From assembly GCA_944387505.1 (NCBI GenBank), contig CALXFG010000010.1:1-49883 (forward strand): a stretch of 49,883 nt of DNA, in the 5' to 3' direction. The notes under the pieces were generated by a model that made no database searches, had not been told where the DNA came from, and worked only from the letters and a program-made list of their open reading frames with translations. The stretch comes from an uncultured Clostridia bacterium (GTDB taxonomy: Bacteria > Bacillota > Clostridia > TANB77 > CAG-508). Below are positions 1-8,193 of the stretch, piece by piece; the first letter of the stretch is position 1, and each line of letters begins with the position of its first letter. Both the position numbers and the translations under genes were made by a program.

Positions 1-486
1 AAAGGAAAATATTCACATAGAAACTATTTAGGTGGAATTGTAAAATTAGGATTAAAAAGAGAAAAAGTAGGAGATATTCTTGTGGGAGAAGAAGGCGCAG
101 ATATCATAACTGTCAGTGATTTTGCAGATGTTTTAAAAACACAATTGCCATCACTAACTAGATTTGAAAATGCAAAAATAGAAATCGAAAATATACAAAA
201 TGTAAGAAAATTAGAAATAAAAATAGAAGAAGTTAGTATTATTGTTCCATCATTACGATTAGATAATATTGTATCAGACCTAGCAAGAACCTCTAGAAGT
301 AAAGCCTCAGAAATCATTGCTCAAGAAAGAGTATTTGTGAATGGACAAAATGAAACAAAAAATTCAAAACAAGTAAAATGTGGTGACATCATAACCATTA
401 GAGGAAAAGGCAGATTTATCATAAAAGAATTCACAGGAACAACCAGAAGTGGAAGAACAGTTGTATTAGTAGAAAAATATGTCTGA
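1..486 (+). CDS. S4-domain RNA-binding protein, YlmH family (3' part)
   Basis: Reading frame 1 is open from the window edge to the TGA at 484-486, giving the last 161 residues; the true start lies upstream. The fragment begins with a block reading HRNYLGGIVKLGLKREKVGD, typical of the middle of YlmH-type proteins of the division/ylm cluster. The C-terminal 70 residues form an S4 RNA-binding domain (RLDNIVSDLARTSRSKA, then VFVNGQ and GDIITIRGKGRF). YlmH relatives bind ribosomal or tRNA-like RNA and have been linked to rescue of stalled ribosomes. A hairpin terminator follows, shared with the convergent tsaB-rimI gene. The family call is good; the exact role is inferred. Confidence 0.85.
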   Translation, partial: KGKYSHRNYLGGIVKLGLKREKVGDILVGEEGADIITVSDFADVLKTQLPSLTRFENAKIEIENIQNVRKLEIKIEEVSIIVPSLRLDNIVSDLARTSRSKASEIIAQERVFVNGQNETKNSKQVKCGDIITIRGKGRFIIKEFTGTTRSGRTVVLVEKYV

Positions 487-490
487 AACA

Positions 491-537
491 TTGGGGACGT
501 GCCAAATCGTTCCAAAATGAAACAAAAGGGACAGACC
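491..537. repeat. Degenerate GGGGACG-type intergenic repeat
   Basis: TTGGGGACGTGCC (491-503) and a later GGGAC..AGACC half (528-537) resemble the GGGGACG(T/G) ends of the palindromes at 3746-3852, 17253-17288 and 38453-38934. This copy is decayed, with no long perfect stem. It is probably a relic of the same dispersed family. Confidence 0.4.
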
Positions 538-586
538 TTAAGATAAAAATTTTAGCATATAAAATTACAAAAAAATAAGAAAAGAA

Positions 587-663
587 AAATAGCCAATGAT
601 TTTGTACTGAACCCAAAAATGTCCAATTTTTTGGGTTCAATACATTTTCATTGACTATTTTTT
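587..663. terminator. Bidirectional hairpin terminator between ylmH and tsaB-rimI
   Basis: GAACCCAAAAA (609-619) pairs with TTTTTTGGGTTC (627-638). The stem extends outward imperfectly through 587-608 and 639-663, ending in A- and T-runs on both sides. It lies between convergent genes and overlaps the stop of the minus-strand gene at 655. Confidence 0.75.
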
Positions 664-1764
664 CATTAAAATGGCATCATATTTGTTATCATAATATTGT
701 TTTCTTCTGCCACATTCTTCAAAACCGAATTTTTGATATAAAGAAATCGCAGAAAAATTTTCTTCATTGACTTCAAGATGAATTATCTTAATACCTTTTT
801 CTTTGCAAATAGTAAGGATATGATTTAATAGTAAAGTAGCAATCCCTTGTCTTCTATAATCTTTTTTTACAGCAATATTCATAATATCTGCTTCATCTAA
901 TACCATTTTTATTCCAGCAAATCCAACGATTTTGTTTTCATATTTTGCACAGAAAAATTGAGAAGTTTCACTGGTCAGTTCATCTTTTAAAATATCGATA
1001 TTCCAAAAATCATCAAAATTAGAAATGTTTAAATTTTCTAAATCAGAAATTTTCATATTTTGAATAACAATACTTTTTCCTTCTAATTGTCTTTGTGCTT
1101 GAGGCTTTTTTAAATAAAGAGGAAGAAGATTTTTGTCTTCGCCTAATTGTGTATATTTATTGATGCCGGCAATTCCTAAAGTATAAACATCAACAGTATC
1201 AAAACTATCATTATCAGATAAAGCAAAATTAGGTGAAGTTGCTTTAATTTTGTCTTCATATACTTCACAAGCGTCTCCTACAAATGTAATAGTAGAATTT
1301 GTATATTTATAATGTAAGAAAGTTAAACAGTTTTCAACACTATCTGCTTTAGGATTTTCTAACAAAGTATATTGACCATTTTCCAATTGATATACGGCAT
1401 AATAACAATTATCATTTTTACAATCAATCATACTACAAATGATTCCATTTGTTTTTATAGAATAAGCCAATCCTTCAAGAGAAGAAATACCAACAGCAGG
1501 AATATCCAAACTATCGGAAAAAGCTTTAACAGTAGCAACTCCAATACGAATACCAGTAAAAGAACCAGGACCAATATCACAAACCAATAAATTTATTTGC
1601 GATAAAGTTAAATTGGTTTCTTCTAATATTTGTTTTATTAATGGCATTAAACTTTCTGAATGGGTTAATCCATTATTCAATTCTATTTTTTTAATTAAAT
1701 TTTTATCTTCCAATATTGCAACACTGCATACTTTGCTAGAAGTTTCCATACTTAATACTTTCAA
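655..1764 (-). CDS. tsaB: TsaB-RimI fusion: tRNA t6A modification subunit plus ribosomal-protein N-acetyltransferase
   Basis: A 369-residue fusion. Residues 1 to about 215 are TsaB (METSS near the N-terminus, then DIGPGSFTGIRIG), the ASKHA-fold partner of TsaD in threonylcarbamoyl-adenosine (t6A) synthesis on ANN-decoding tRNAs. Residues from about 235 onward are a GNAT acetyltransferase of RimI type (acetyl-CoA loop YRRQGIATLLL, then LEVNEENFSAISLYQKFGF). The start is TTG at 1762-1764: it gives the canonical MKVLSMETSS beginning and has GGAGG six bases upstream. The next ATG would remove the first beta-strand. The TTG lies one base past the tsaE stop, so the genes are probably translationally coupled. 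In most bacteria the two domains are separate proteins. Confidence 0.93.
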   Translation of the reverse strand: MKVLSMETSSKVCSVAILEDKNLIKKIELNNGLTHSESLMPLIKQILEETNLTLSQINLLVCDIGPGSFTGIRIGVATVKAFSDSLDIPAVGISSLEGLAYSIKTNGIICSMIDCKNDNCYYAVYQLENGQYTLLENPKADSVENCLTFLHYKYTNSTITFVGDACEVYEDKIKATSPNFALSDNDSFDTVDVYTLGIAGINKYTQLGEDKNLLPLYLKKPQAQRQLEGKSIVIQNMKISDLENLNISNFDDFWNIDILKDELTSETSQFFCAKYENKIVGFAGIKMVLDEADIMNIAVKKDYRRQGIATLLLNHILTICKEKGIKIIHLEVNEENFSAISLYQKFGFEECGRRKQYYDNKYDAILMKK

Positions 1765-1765
1765 T

Positions 1766-2233
1766 TTAATCCTCCAATTTATTTAATAATTCATCATATT
1801 TTTCACCATAAGAAGTGATATTTAAAATTCTAGTACTCTCATCATTATCATTTCTTTCAAATTGAATATGTATATAGTCTTTTGGAAGGGCATCTTGAAT
1901 AATTTCACCCCATTCAATAATACAAATTCCATTATTAAAGTATTCCTCTCCGCCAATGGCGTAAAATTCAGAAGAATCTTCTAAACGATATACATCAAAG
2001 TGAAAAATTTTTATATCATTTTTTATATATTCATTGACAATTGTAAATGTAGGACTAGAGATTTCATCTTCTAATCCATAATATGTCAAAATCCCTTCTG
2101 TTAATTTCGTTTTCCCTGAACCTAATTCTCCTGTTAAAACAACAGTATCTCCTTTATTTAAGAAACTAGCTAATGTTTTTCCAAAAGTTAAAGTTTCTTT
2201 TTCATTATGGGATATTAATTTCAAATGTTTCAT
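1766..2233 (-). CDS. tsaE: TsaE, ATPase of the t6A tRNA modification complex
   Basis: 155 residues with a Walker A motif GELGSGKT near residues 36-43, SSPTF, FHFDVYRLED and IIEWGE, the standard TsaE signature. The protein energises the TsaB-TsaD complex that installs threonylcarbamoyl on A37 of ANN-decoding tRNAs. It is first in a two-gene minus-strand operon with the tsaB-rimI fusion; the ribosome-binding site of the latter lies inside the end of tsaE. It is divergent from the gene at 2379. Confidence 0.95.
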   Translation of the reverse strand: MKHLKLISHNEKETLTFGKTLASFLNKGDTVVLTGELGSGKTKLTEGILTYYGLEDEISSPTFTIVNEYIKNDIKIFHFDVYRLEDSSEFYAIGGEEYFNNGICIIEWGEIIQDALPKDYIHIQFERNDNDESTRILNITSYGEKYDELLNKLED

Positions 2234-2302
2234 AACTTACCTCGTAAATTTATATTTTCAAGCAATATTATACTATACATTGTAAAAAAAAACAAACCTA
2301 AA

Positions 2303-2331
2303 TTGACATAATTGTGTAGAGATGATAAAAT
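2303..2331 (+). promoter_or_regulatory. Sigma-A promoter for the ORF at 2379
   Basis: TTGACA (2303-2308), 17-base spacer, TAAAAT (2326-2331). It rules out an upstream ATG-like start at 2322, which would lie inside the -10 element. Confidence 0.75.
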
Positions 2332-2378
2332 ATAGAAGTATCAAGCAAATGCTTCAATATTTAGGAGGTAGAAAAAAG

Positions 2379-2792
2379 ATGAGTCAAATGGAGCAAATCA
2401 ATCAAGCTAAGGGAACGGTAATAGAAGCATTAAAAAATTATCAAGTTGTACTCCAGGAAACATTTCAAGAGGAACTTAAAGGAATACGGGATCATTTACA
2501 CCGGCTTTTAAAAGAAAGCATAGAGGAAGATTATAAATTATGCTTTGAAGAGAAATTTATGGAAAATTATACAGTAGTTTCTCGTGAATCTGTGGAAGCG
2601 TTTCTAAGAGAAACGGATATGTGGCATGCTAGTAAAGCTGTTGAAGACTATCTTAATAGGGATAGAACAAATTGGAATAAGATATTCCGGCGCCACATAG
2701 AAGCAATAACACTACTTGAGAAAGTAAGCAAAGAATATCAAAAAAGCCAAAGTGTTTTAAAATCATTTGATGAATCTCAAAACAAGGGATAA
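2379..2792 (+). CDS. Unknown 137-aa protein with foreign codon usage
   Basis: The start is ATG 2379, with AGGAGGT nine bases upstream. It is a soluble, highly charged, mostly helical protein with no recognisable motif and no membrane segment. The gene is unlike its neighbours. It has three in-frame CGG codons (2487, 2508 and 2691, the last followed by CGC), plus CTC, CAG, CAC and GCG, whereas no other native gene in the window has a translatable in-frame CGG. It has its own promoter and a GC-rich terminator. These traits point to recent import, perhaps from a phage or plasmid. If CGG is not read as arginine here, the gene could not be translated properly. No function can be assigned. Confidence 0.7.
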   Translation: MSQMEQINQAKGTVIEALKNYQVVLQETFQEELKGIRDHLHRLLKESIEEDYKLCFEEKFMENYTVVSRESVEAFLRETDMWHASKAVEDYLNRDRTNWNKIFRRHIEAITLLEKVSKEYQKSQSVLKSFDESQNKG

Positions 2793-2811
2793 CATTCATC
2801 CCCGACGAAAC

Positions 2812-2842
2812 AAATCCCCCGAATTAGTCGGGGGATTTATTA
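2812..2842 (+). terminator. GC-rich intrinsic terminator
   Basis: AAATCCCCCGA (2812-2822), 5-base loop, TCGGGGGATTT (2828-2838). It is an unusually GC-rich stem for this genome and fits the foreign look of the ORF it ends. Confidence 0.8.
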
Positions 2843-2868
2843 CATTTCTGTTACATTCAAAAAAAATG

Positions 2869-2897
2869 TTGAAAAAAGTTTTTTATTCATATATAAT
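2869..2897 (+). promoter_or_regulatory. Sigma-A promoter for the HD-like gene
   Basis: TTGAAA (2869-2874), 17-base spacer, perfect TATAAT (2892-2897), 36 bases before the start codon at 2933. Confidence 0.75.
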
Positions 2898-2932
2898 AAA
2901 ATTGTATGAGAATTTAACGAAGGAGGAAGCAT

Positions 2933-3733
2933 ATGGATACATTTGCTGATTACATTTTAGACGAACGAGATTTAGCCTCTAAAATGGAAATTACATACTA
3001 TTTAGCAAAAAAGACTAGAATATTTTTTGACAAATCTGTTGTGTTTAAAACAGAAATTGCCAGAATGTTTGTAGACTATATGAAAGTAGATGTTGATAAA
3101 AACTTAATCATGACGGCTTGTCTATTATGTAATTGTAAAAAAGTAGATAATGCACAAGACCTAGAAAAAATTCATTCATATGCTAAAGAAGGAGCAGACT
3201 ATTTATTAACCTTAGGATTTGATGAAAGATTTTGTAAAATATGTGAAGAAGTAAATCGATATAGTAATAGTAATCCTAGAGAAAGAGAAAGTGATGTGTT
3301 AGAATTGGTAGACCAATTTGGAGGAATGTTACTAGACAGACCAGAAAGAATAGGATTTCAACCAGATGAGGCGATGGTTTTATTAGAGCATAGAAATTTA
3401 AAAGATCAATATAATCGTTTTTTACATACATTTGGAGAATTTGTTCAAATGATGGAACAAATAGAATTAAGTGATTTGACTTCAATGAAATCTTTGAGAA
3501 GATTAGTAAAAATACATAACGAATCAGAAAATATCAAGACATTTATTAAAAAGGTATGTTATGAATATGAGCCTAAAATAGATAAAGCAGTAGAAATTTA
3601 TAGAAAAGAAGTAAAGGGTGAGATGTTTAAAGATGCCAATAGACCACTATTTAGCGAAGAAACGACAAAAAAAATATTGGCACATATAGCAGAAGAAAAT
3701 ATGCAAGGTGAAAAATTAAAAAATGAAAATTAA
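2933..3733 (+). CDS. Unknown protein, possibly a degenerate HD-domain protein
   Basis: 266 residues; ATG with AAGGAGGAAG just upstream. It is soluble and helical. The stretch IHSYAKEGADYLLTLGF followed by an Asp/Glu-rich helix is reminiscent of the H..G...L..LG segment of HD-GYP-like domains. The metal-binding HD pair is not evident, so catalysis is doubtful. The C-terminal third is charged and helical. It is a single transcription unit with a strong promoter, ending in front of a long palindrome. The HD relationship is tentative; it may be a lineage-specific regulator. Confidence 0.6.
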   Translation: MDTFADYILDERDLASKMEITYYLAKKTRIFFDKSVVFKTEIARMFVDYMKVDVDKNLIMTACLLCNCKKVDNAQDLEKIHSYAKEGADYLLTLGFDERFCKICEEVNRYSNSNPRERESDVLELVDQFGGMLLDRPERIGFQPDEAMVLLEHRNLKDQYNRFLHTFGEFVQMMEQIELSDLTSMKSLRRLVKIHNESENIKTFIKKVCYEYEPKIDKAVEIYRKEVKGEMFKDANRPLFSEETTKKILAHIAEENMQGEKLKNEN

Positions 3734-3745
3734 ATGAAGTTGCCA

Positions 3746-3852
3746 AAGTTGCCAAAGGGGACGTGTTAAAATGGCAACTTTGGTTATTTATTTATAAGTA
3801 ATTAAGCTTGTAATTAAAAGTTGCCATTTTAACACGTCCCCTTTGGCAACTT
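3746..3852. repeat. Perfect 36-bp inverted repeat (GGGGACGTG family)
   Basis: The arms at 3746-3781 and 3817-3852 are exact reverse complements across 36 bases, separated by a 35-base AT-rich loop. Each arm is itself partly self-complementary (AAGTTGCC.. ..GGCAACTT) and contains GGGGACGTG. A further partial copy of AAGTTGCC lies at 3737-3745. It sits between two genes and could act as a terminator, but its size and relatives elsewhere suggest a REP- or MITE-like element. Confidence 0.85.
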
Positions 3853-3880
3853 CGGTAATTTTTAGAAAAGAGGTATGAAA

Positions 3881-5068
3881 ATGTACGAAATATTTGCAGA
3901 TTTACATGTACATATAGGAAGAAGCGAAAATGGAAAACCAATCAAAATAACAGCAGCGAGATCTTTGAATTTTGCAAACATTGCAAAAGAATGTGCGGAA
4001 AGAAAAGGGATTAATGTCGTAGGTATTATTGATTGTGCATCACCATATGTGATAGAAGATATAGAGAACTTCTTAAAAACAGGTGATGCATATGAATTAA
4101 AAGATGGAGGCATTATTTATAAAGATAAAGTTTGTATCCTTTTAGGAAGTGAAGTAGAAACTTCAGAAGAAGGAAGAAATGGAAAAAAAGGTGCAGCACA
4201 TAATATTTGTTTTTTTCCACATTTAACAGATATTAAAGGATTTTCAAATGAGCTAAGTCATCATTTAAAAAACATTACATTAAGTACACAAAGGTCAGAT
4301 TTATCAGGATATGATTTGATTGATATGGTAGAAAGATACAATGGAATTTTGATACCTGCCCATATCTTTACACCACATAAAAGCTATTATGGAAATTGTA
4401 CAGATAGATTACAATCTATATTTAAAGAAAAATATGATAAAATTTTTGCAGTAGAATTGGGACTAAGTTCAGATACCTACTTAGCAGATATGATTTCTGA
4501 ATTAGAGAATAAAACTTTTGTTACGAATTCAGATGCGCATTCTTTACCAAAGATTGCAAGAGAATATAATAAAATGCAAGTAGAAGATATTTCATTTAAA
4601 GAAATTGTAAAAGCTTTAAAAAATGAAGATGGAAGAAAAGTAGTGGCTAATTATGGATTAGATCCAAAACTTGGAAAATATCATAGAACGTATTGTGATG
4701 ATTGTGAAAAAGCAATAGAAACAAAAGAACCAGTAGAAGTTTGTCCATATTGTAGTGGGAAAAATGTCACATTTGGTGTTTTTGATAGAATTGAATTAAT
4801 TCGTGATAAACAAGAATCAAAAAGTCCAGAAAATAGACCACCATATGTATATCAAATTCCTTTAGGATTTATTCCAGGAGTAGGTGGAAAAACCATTACA
4901 AAATTATTAGACACTTTTGATACAGAGATGAATATTCTTCATAAATTGTCAAAAGATGATATAGAAGCAGTTGTGGGAGAAAAAATTGCAGATACAATCG
5001 AAAGAGCCAGAAATGGAGAATGTAAAGTACAATCTGGTGGAGGCGGAAACTATGGAAAGGTAGTTTAA
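3881..5068 (+). CDS. PHP-superfamily endonuclease, EndoQ / YqxK-like
   Basis: 395 residues starting MYEIFADLHVHIG; the ATG at 3881 is preferred over 3875 because it has AGAGG at proper spacing. The N-terminal PHP domain has DLHVHIGRS, a central PAHIFTPH and NSDAHSLP metal-ligand motifs. Next is a zinc ribbon (CDDC then CPYC, residues about 270-290) and a C-terminal helix-hairpin-helix (IPGVGGKTITKLL). This order matches the EndoQ / TIGR00375 family, which nicks DNA 5' of deaminated bases such as uracil and hypoxanthine. The neighbours spoIIM and xerD match the B. subtilis yqxK neighbourhood. Nuclease specificity is inferred from the family. Confidence 0.85.
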   Translation: MYEIFADLHVHIGRSENGKPIKITAARSLNFANIAKECAERKGINVVGIIDCASPYVIEDIENFLKTGDAYELKDGGIIYKDKVCILLGSEVETSEEGRNGKKGAAHNICFFPHLTDIKGFSNELSHHLKNITLSTQRSDLSGYDLIDMVERYNGILIPAHIFTPHKSYYGNCTDRLQSIFKEKYDKIFAVELGLSSDTYLADMISELENKTFVTNSDAHSLPKIAREYNKMQVEDISFKEIVKALKNEDGRKVVANYGLDPKLGKYHRTYCDDCEKAIETKEPVEVCPYCSGKNVTFGVFDRIELIRDKQESKSPENRPPYVYQIPLGFIPGVGGKTITKLLDTFDTEMNILHKLSKDDIEAVVGEKIADTIERARNGECKVQSGGGGNYGKVV

Positions 5069-5120
5069 ACAGAGTAGTTATGGATTATCCTATGGTTATA
5101 TTATAAAAAATAGTTCTATA

Positions 5121-5165
5121 AATCTTCTTATCGAATACACATTATGTATAAACGATAAGGAGATT
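5121..5165 (+). promoter_or_regulatory. Hairpin sequestering the spoIIM Shine-Dalgarno
   Basis: Positions 5121-5133 pair with 5153-5165 over 13 continuous base pairs (one G-U), with a 19-base loop. The 3' arm contains the AAGGAG ribosome-binding site of spoIIM. Folding would hide the site, so translation may be gated by another RNA, protein or ribosome. Confidence 0.55.
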
Positions 5166-5168
5166 TTT

Positions 5169-5808
5169 ATGAGAGAAAAGAAACAACTTAGAGTATTAAA
5201 AATAATAAAAGAACATGTGATAAACAATAAAAAAGAATATATTATCATTTTTTTGATATTTGCTATTGGAATATTTAGTGGTGTCTTTTTTATTAATCAT
5301 TTACAAGAAACACCCAAGACAGAAATAAGCAATTATTTAAACCAGTTTATAGAAAAATTTAAGGGAATAGACAATATAAACCGTATAGAATTATTAAAAA
5401 ACTCAGTGATCCAGAATATAGGATTAGCAATCATTATCTGGTTTTTTCGGAACAACGGTCATTGGGATACCCATTGTTTTTGCAATTATCTTATATCGAG
5501 GATTTTGTCTAGGATATACCATCTCATTATGTATTACTATTATGGGATTAGGAAAAGGGCTTAGCTTTGTATTAGTAACATTACTGTTACAAAACATCTT
5601 ATTGATTCCTGCGATTTTAGCATTAGCAGTAAGTGGAATAAAATTATATAAATCCATTGTGAAAGATAAAACAAAGGAAAATGTCAAAATAGAGATATTA
5701 AGGCATACGGTATTTTCAACAATTATGTTAATTATATTAGTGATAGCATCTATAATAGAAATTTTTATGTCTACTAACATATTAAAACTCGTTATTAAAT
5801 ATTTTTAA
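5169..5808 (+). CDS. spoIIM: SpoIIM, stage II sporulation protein M, with +1 frameshift at a CGG codon
   Basis: Frame 0 runs MREKKQLRVLK to IIWFF, then meets CGG at 5448-5450. Skipping the C gives GTTVIGIPIVFAIILYRGF and the remainder of the protein, ending at 5808: 212 residues in all, the normal SpoIIM length. Several membrane helices are visible. SpoIIM is part of the DMP complex that remodels septal peptidoglycan during engulfment, with SpoIID and SpoIIP. Without the shift, translation ends at 5564 with an unrelated tail. The site is TGG TTT TTT C GGA. A T-run slip (six to five T) would also restore the frame, but the C-GGA reading matches the other five sites. The gene lies between the EndoQ-like gene and xerD. 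Confidence 0.85.
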
Positions 5809-5908
5809 AAAAATATCAAAAAATGTATTTACTTTTTTTTAATAGTTTGATATAACATATATAGTTTATGTAAATATAATTCAAAATATATAGAGGTAGG
5901 GGAAAAAA

Positions 5909-6790
5909 ATGGAGAGACAATTAAAATTCTTTTTTAACTTTTTAGAGAATGATAAGAAATTATCAGACAACACATTACAATCATACAAAAGAGATTTGAA
6001 ACAATTTAGGAAATACTTAGAGGAAAATGGAATTCATTATAATAGAGTAAAAGAAGAAGATATGCAAAATTACATTAAAGGTTTACAAGAGCAAGGGAAA
6101 AAAGCATCAAGTATTTCTAGATGTATTGCTTCAATTCGTTCTTTTTATCAATTTATATTGAAGAATAAAAAGATAAAGGTAGATCCAACAGCAAATATTC
6201 AATCTCCAAAAATAGAGAAAAGAACACCAAATGTATTAACAGCAAAAGAAGTAGAATTATTGTTAAAGCAACCAGATAATGTTGACTTGAAAGGTATCAG
6301 AGATAAAGCAATGTTAGAATTTGCTTATGCTACAGGAATGAGAGTAACAGAAATTATTTCATTAAACATTGATGATGTTAATCTAGAAGAAGCTTATGTT
6401 ATTTGTAAAAATGGAAATAAACAAAGAATTATTCCATTAGGATCAATGTCATTAAAAGCTTTAAAAGAATATATTGAAGAAGCAAGAGGAATCCTAATAA
6501 AGAATGAAGATGAAAAAGCTTTGTTTGTTAATGTAAATGGAGGAAGACTTACAAGACAAGGATTTTGGAAGATTATTAAATATTATAAAGAACAAGCACA
6601 TATAACAAAAGATATTACACCACATGTATTAAGACATTCATTTGCAACACACTTATTACAAAATGGTGCAGATTTAAAAGCTATTCAAACAATGCTTGGG
6701 CATTCAGATATATCTTCTACACAAGTATATATGCAATTTCAAGATGAAGGATTAAGAGATATTTATAAAAAAGCACATCCAAGAGCATAA
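5909..6790 (+). CDS. xerD: Tyrosine recombinase XerD/XerC type
   Basis: 293 residues, the usual Xer length. N-terminal SAM-like core-binding domain (residues 1-90), then the catalytic domain with Arg in ATGMRVTEI, HVLRHSFATHLL (H-x-x-R), LGHSD and the nucleophilic Tyr in VYMQF. Xer recombinases resolve chromosome dimers at dif. The position downstream of spoIIM matches Bacillus xerD. The start has GAGGTAGGGG upstream. The choice of XerD over XerC rests on synteny. Confidence 0.92.
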   Translation: MERQLKFFFNFLENDKKLSDNTLQSYKRDLKQFRKYLEENGIHYNRVKEEDMQNYIKGLQEQGKKASSISRCIASIRSFYQFILKNKKIKVDPTANIQSPKIEKRTPNVLTAKEVELLLKQPDNVDLKGIRDKAMLEFAYATGMRVTEIISLNIDDVNLEEAYVICKNGNKQRIIPLGSMSLKALKEYIEEARGILIKNEDEKALFVNVNGGRLTRQGFWKIIKYYKEQAHITKDITPHVLRHSFATHLLQNGADLKAIQTMLGHSDISSTQVYMQFQDEGLRDIYKKAHPRA

Positions 6791-6801
6791 TAAAAATAGA
6801 T

Positions 6802-6832
6802 AACAGCTATATAAACATATAGCTGTTTTTTT
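6802..6832 (+). terminator. Intrinsic terminator of xerD
   Basis: AACAGCTATAT (6802-6812) pairs with ATATAGCTGTT (6817-6827), followed by a T-run. Confidence 0.85.
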
Positions 6833-7202
6833 GTGGTATAGGAAAAATGGCTTTTTTCTATACCATAAAAAACAACGTTGCACAGAAAAATTGCTACGCA
6901 ATTTTTCGCGTCGACAAATCTTTACGCTTCTTCGAGAACTTAAATATATATAGTTAAGTTGGAAAAGTAGAGAAAAGTTCTTGCGAAGCGAGATTTGTCC
7001 TTGAATAGAGAAAAGGTCTCACAAAGCGAGATTTATTTTTGTTATATAAAAAGACTTGTACATATCATAAAAGATATGGTAGAATATCATTTATGAGAAA
7101 CGTAAATGTGTTGTATAGGAAAAAACTTAAAAAGGATTAAAATGCAGGGGGGATGTTTTCTATACAAGGAAAAAAGAATGATAAAATGAAAAGGTGGAAG
7201 AA
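6833..7202. repeat. Gene-free region with nested palindromes
   Basis: No coding sequence seen. It contains TGGTATAGG../..CTATACCA (about 6834-6866), AAAAATTGC-TAC-GCAATTTTT (about 6885-6905), a long imperfect inverted repeat 6913-6941 / 6975-6999 (GACAAATC..AGAACTT), and AACTTAA/TTAAGTT inside it. A partial direct copy (GAGAAAAGGTCTCACAAAGCG) follows at about 7010. TTGTATAGGAAAA near 7113 and TTTTCTATACAA near 7157 form a wider inverted pair. The layout resembles a decayed REP/MITE cluster. Confidence 0.6.
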
Positions 7203-8099
7203 ATGAAAAAATCAATAATACTAAGAATCATTATAGGAATGCTGGCTTTATGCCTTTGTATTTTAGCCTTAACAATAGCATATTTTTTTAATACAGATAT
7301 TGAAACAAAAGAACCAAGACAAATGATAGAAGAATGTGAAATACATACATACACATATATGGAAAGAAATGTATTTACCATTACAAAAAAGAATGTAGAA
7401 AAAAGTGAGAATCAAAAATATATACTATATTTCCATGGAGGATCTTATGTGGCAGAAGCTACACAAAATCATTGGAAATTCTTAGAAAATGTTGTAAAAG
7501 ATACAGGATATATAGTGATCATGCCAGATTATCCATTGACACCCAAATATCATTATCAAGATGTATATCATATGGTAGAGCCATTATATAAAAAAATTAT
7601 AGAAACCGTTGGAAGTGAAAATGTCATTCTAATGGGGGATTCAGCAGGTGGAGGCTTAGCACTTGGTTTATATGAAAAAATGGCAGAAGAATCAGTACCA
7701 CTTCCTGTAAAAACAATTCTAATCTCTCCATGGCTAGATGTAAGACTAGAAAATAAAAATATACGAGAAATAGAAAAAAGAGATACGATTTTAAATAAAG
7801 AAACATTAAGATTAGCAGGTATTGCTTATGCAGGAAATGATGGAATCAACAGTTATTTAGTAAATCCAATAGAAGGAAATGTATCTGCATTGCAAAATAT
7901 CAAAATATTTATTGGAACAGATGATATCTTAAATCCAGATTGTTATTTGCTAAACGAAAAAGCAAATGATGAAAATGGAGATGTGGAAATTAAAGAATAT
8001 ACAAATGCAAAACATATTTGGATAATTGATCATAATTCTGAGGAAGAAATCACAAAGCAAGCATATAATGATGTTATAGAAGAATTGAAAGAAAGCTAA
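7203..8099 (+). CDS. Membrane-anchored alpha/beta hydrolase, HSL family
   Basis: 298 residues. ATG 7203 is chosen over GTG 7194, which overlaps the AAGGTGG ribosome-binding site. A single hydrophobic N-terminal segment (residues 4-27) acts as signal anchor. The hydrolase domain shows the oxyanion HGGS (near residue 80), the nucleophile GDSAGG (near 148), an acid in GTDDILNPD and His in AKHIW. This is the hormone-sensitive-lipase / acetyl-esterase type. The two downstream genes follow closely, forming an operon with an acyltransferase-like protein and a DUF6320-like membrane protein. The substrate is unknown; an exported or surface lipid ester is plausible. Confidence 0.8.
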   Translation: MKKSIILRIIIGMLALCLCILALTIAYFFNTDIETKEPRQMIEECEIHTYTYMERNVFTITKKNVEKSENQKYILYFHGGSYVAEATQNHWKFLENVVKDTGYIVIMPDYPLTPKYHYQDVYHMVEPLYKKIIETVGSENVILMGDSAGGGLALGLYEKMAEESVPLPVKTILISPWLDVRLENKNIREIEKRDTILNKETLRLAGIAYAGNDGINSYLVNPIEGNVSALQNIKIFIGTDDILNPDCYLLNEKANDENGDVEIKEYTNAKHIWIIDHNSEEEITKQAYNDVIEELKES

Positions 8100-8193
8100 G
8101 GAGAAAGGTTGAAAAATAATTATAATTTTGACTGTGTTACAACTTAATTTTTTTGTAACTGAATTTATGCCTTTGAGAGGAATGGTAGTAAAA

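Noticed and set aside
2322-2378. Longer start for the ORF at 2379
   Set aside because: It would begin inside the -10 element of its own promoter; the AGGAGGT is placed for ATG 2379.
5442-5448. T6 slippage as the cause of the spoIIM frameshift
   Set aside because: Five T instead of six would also restore the frame, but the other five breaks have no such run, and the C-GGA reading explains all six alike.
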